Shown: positions 61,253-64,000 of the stretch, piece by piece
How positions within the stretch are numbered: the first letter of the stretch is position 1
Layout: the number at the start of each line of letters is the position of its first letter
DNA from: Chenopodium formosanum
Lineage: Eukaryota > Streptophyta > Magnoliopsida > Caryophyllales > Amaranthaceae
Reading direction: 5' to 3'
Assembly (NCBI GenBank): GCA_024500155.1
Contig: CM044872.1
Span: 49,729,460-49,793,459, forward strand
Length of the DNA stretch: 64,000 nt
Position numbers and translations under genes: made by a program
The notes under the pieces: model-generated
Database searches by the model: none
Seen by the model: the letters and a program-made list of their open reading frames with translations, nothing else
What the model was told of the DNA's origin: nothing

Positions 61253-61578
61253 AGGGTTGTTTGGCAATCGGCGGTGGACTATTGACTTATTTGACTAGCT
61301 GGAAGTATTAAATGTATGGATTGACCTTTTAACTTAGTTGTTTAAGCCGGCTATGTTACAAAAGTATTTGGTAAAATTATTAATTGTTGTTAGCTGTTTA
61401 TTAGTATAAAGTGGGCCAACAAGCCAAAAGCCAATAGACAAAGCTACTTCTATTAGCTTTTGACGGAAAAGGCAGCTCAACAAAAAAACCATCTACCAAA
61501 CATTTTTTTTGGTTATTTGACCAAACTAAAAAGCCAAAGGCCAAAAGATAGGTAAAAAGTCAATTGCCAAACACCCTC
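61253..61578. mobile_element. hAT-like MITE
   Basis: Ends AGGGTTGTTTGGCAA and TTGCCAAACACCCT are inverted complements with one mismatch. No clear 8-bp duplication. The interior has AAAAGCCAAAGGCCAAAAG-like words. Confidence 0.6.
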
Positions 61579-62861
61579 AAATGTCAGCTACATTCATTTA
61601 GTGAGACTCTTATATGATGATCATTTGAACTATTGGTATGATGATTTACAAGCAAGGCTTTTTTTTTTTTTTTTTTTAATTTTTTTTTAATTTTTTTTAT
61701 TTTATATAATAACGACCAATTAGATCTATAGAAAATCAAGGTTTTATCATTTTTATCATTTTATGTCATGATTTGTACGTTGTATATTCTAATACGAGTA
61801 TAAGAATGACATGAATACTAATGGTGGTACTAGTCAACTAGTGATGGCTGGTGATGGAGAGAGTTTATATATGCTTTTAATGGTGCGGCCCAGGTATTAG
61901 AGGAGTATCTATGGTAATCTAGCTATAGTTGTACGGATGAGTCTAGTTTTTATTGTTTTCAGTTTAATAAATAATCTTTAATATCTAACAAATACGGAGT
62001 ATATATTATTAATAATAAATTTATATATACATACTTGCTCCCTCCGTCCCAATATAATTGCTCCATTTGACCATTTTTAGTGAGATTTATTTGGATCAAA
62101 TGAGGCAATTTTAATTCGATGAAAGAAGTAGCATATGTAACATTACATAAAAAGGGGATTGTCAATCCATCTATTGCAAGTTTGAAGTTATTACTTTGGT
62201 GTGATTATTCAACTTTTTGTAAACAAAGGTTTGATCGGATTCAAAGTCACAAGTATTACGTAAATCCCCCCTACCCCCATTCAACTAATAAATTTGTACT
62301 AAACTAAAAAAACAACTTGGCTAACAATTATTTAATAGTGAGGATTAAACAATGGAAACAAACTCACACCGGAAATCCCATGGAAACAAGTTCTTGAATC
62401 CCCCACTCGTGGAAACAAACTCACAAATCACAATTTTACAAGTCACAATTAACAGTTAACATGTAGATTTATCGAAACGAAAACACAAAAATTGGTTAAA
62501 CGAAGAATACAGAGTTCAAATATAGCCGAAATGTTATTGAAATTTGACTATGTTTAGCCTAAGATAACATGACCTAGACACTGAAATCCTAAAGAGAAAA
62601 GAGATAAGAAGAAAGAGATTCATATAACAAATCACCATACATATGAATGTGTAGGACTGTCTATTACTGTAAATTTTGTATTGATAAGGGATTCGATCAA
62701 CTCCTCGTCCATTTTGTCTTTGTTTGGGCCAACCCGTCTAATATGGGCTTTTTTTCATACTTGGCTTGGGCCTTGGGTTATGGACAGTTGGACACTATGG
62801 TCGTTTTCCTATACAGTTGAGTAAGTTGACCTAGAAATCTAAAATTCAGTATATATCTATA
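61579..62861. other. Spacer with a one-ended MITE border
   Basis: A T/A-rich tract (61660-61700) and a single CTCCCTCCGTCCC border at 62039 with no partner nearby. No gene supported. Confidence 0.4.
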
Positions 62862-63232
62862 TCTATACTTAGTATTTAAAAACTTAAACCGAGAAAGACA
62901 CATGTTCTCGTCATATTACACCTCTCTATCTTCATTTTAACCCATTATGCCACATGTTACCTTACATTTTTATTACACTATCTTTCTTTACTCTTTCATT
63001 AAACAATTCATCTTCATCTCTTTTCTTCAATTCAACCTTTTCCTTTTCTCGCTTTAATTTTAGTCCCTCTACCTTCTTTTTCTCAAGCCTCATTTTAAAT
63101 TAAAGTCCCAAAAACTAATTTCTTTAGTCATTATTCGATTATACAATACACTGATTTATTGATATTTTCCCACTCATTTCTCAATGCAATTTTCTATAAA
63201 CAACCCGTGCATTGCACGGGTTAGAAGGCTAG
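62862..63232 (+). mobile_element. Non-autonomous Helitron (371 bp)
   Basis: 5' end A|TCTATACTTAGTATTTAAAA. The 3' end has the hairpin AACCCGTGC-ATT-GCACGGGTT (63202-63222), then CTAG at 63229-63232, then T. These are the three classical Helitron marks: TC start, hairpin 6-12 nt before CTRR, and insertion between A and T. No Rep/helicase coding. Confidence 0.75.
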
Positions 63233-63333
63233 TTTATTTATATTTAGGAGAATGAACATTTGAATAACCTTGCTAATAAATCACTCATTTCTCAAGCCTC
63301 CCTTGAGTGTAGATGGGGAAAGAAAGAGAATCC

Positions 63334-63337
<4 letters not shown>

Positions 63338-63366
<29 letters not shown>
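63338..63366. repeat. AT microsatellite
   Basis: A run of TA units with one ACATA interruption at its start. Confidence 0.85.
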
Positions 63367-63834
63367 TTTTGAAACAGAATCCTATATGTATAGATCATTA
63401 GAGTGAGTTTTTAGTACTTGACCGCAACGTTGCTATTATAATTTACTCACAAAATATATGGTGAATCAGTGAATTCGTTTCACTTTTAGTTCACCGACCC
63501 AATATATAGACTCCAAAAACTAATAAAGTATGAAGTTTCAAAAACTTAAATGAATTGTCCTAAAACTTATATCTAAATTTCAAAAATTGAAATTTTCAAA
63601 AACTAATATAAAAGCATTGAAATATCCAATAATTTACATCTTTTACACAGTATCACCGTGTGTTTGGACTCATATAATAACTAGTGAGATATTCATCTAA
63701 AAACTCTCTATTACTACGTAAAAGACATTATTATGGATCTTCGCTTGGAAACCTTTTGAACTTCCACGGTATTATTATTCATGATAAATTAGTTTTAATT
63801 ATAAATCAATTATGTTTTAAAATTAAAATCAATT

Positions 63835-63908
63835 GGCCTATTAGCTCAGCTGGTTAGAGCGTCGTGCTAATAACGCGAAGGTCGCAGGTTCGAGACCTGC
63901 ATGGGACA
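63835..63908 (+). tRNA. tRNA-Ile (anticodon AAU)
   Basis: A 74-nt cloverleaf with D-arm GCTCAGCTGGTTAGAGC, anticodon loop CTAATAA (anticodon at 63869-63871), T-arm GCAGGTTCGAGACCTGC and discriminator A. It matches the usual plant nuclear tRNA-Ile(AAU) almost throughout. In the acceptor stem (GGCCTAT / ATGGGAC) pair 2-71 is G-A and pair 5-68 is U-G, unlike the usual GGCCCAT / ATGGGCC. A TTTTT run at 63913 fits a Pol III terminator, and internal A and B boxes are intact. Probably transcribed; the stem mismatch leaves some doubt about function. Confidence 0.88.
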
Positions 63909-64000
63909 AATGCTTTTTATTTCCCCTTCATAAACTTTTGGGCCAATCAATTTTTTGATTCTCTAAACACAGCAACTTTCTATAATGTTACAAATTAAAG

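Noticed and set aside
61659..61700. Poly(T) tract as the tail of a retroposon
   Set aside because: No retroposon body or target duplication could be found next to it.

Overview
This is a 64 kb piece of AT-rich plant nuclear DNA. The evidence is spliced genes with GT-AG introns, a MADS-box gene with eight exons, a nuclear tRNA-Ile and a dense load of plant transposons. The MADS protein resembles carnation CMB1 along its whole length, and the 'ccgta/ggagta' MITE style also fits, so I infer an order Caryophyllales genome (beet, spinach, quinoa or carnation relatives). All family names come from reading the sequence; no database was searched.

Layout. Positions 1-12000 form a less repetitive island with four spliced or broken coding units: the 3' end of an unknown gene (+), a 395-codon gene with the start of a LINE-type endonuclease (EEP) domain (-), a damaged coding stretch (+), and a 14-exon Ulp1-type cysteine protease gene (-). 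The Ulp1 gene is of the kind carried by plant Mutator-like elements. Positions 12.4-16.5 kb are MITEs, a SINE and a GC-rich element. Positions 16586-24849 (-) hold the one clear host gene, a complete SEPALLATA-class MADS-box gene (CMB1-like, 246 aa), with MITEs in introns 1 and 4. Positions 25-46 kb have no host gene I can support. They hold MITEs (hAT, Tourist and Stowaway types), two matching 625-bp deleted LINE-type elements, Copia and LINE fragments, Helitron ends, a long-TIR element and a 2.35-kb fold-back element built around a 21-bp minisatellite. Positions 46.4-50.8 kb are a three-layer nest: a CACTA element inside a solo LTR inside a tandem TRIM-like array. Positions 52525-58502 are a complete 6-kb hAT transposon with a perfect 8-bp target duplication and an uninterrupted 668-aa transposase. 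Positions 58.5-64 kb hold further MITEs, a GC-rich fold-back element, a 371-bp Helitron and, at the right edge, a tRNA-Ile(AAU) gene.

How the parts relate. The hAT element at 52525 is the only element with an apparently intact mobility protein. Its ends closely match those of the MITE at 45635, so it could have moved that element. Other hAT MITEs here share the TAGGG ends and GGTTCGG-type internal words, but not enough to assign a driver. The Ulp1 and EEP genes may belong to one large element whose ends are not visible.
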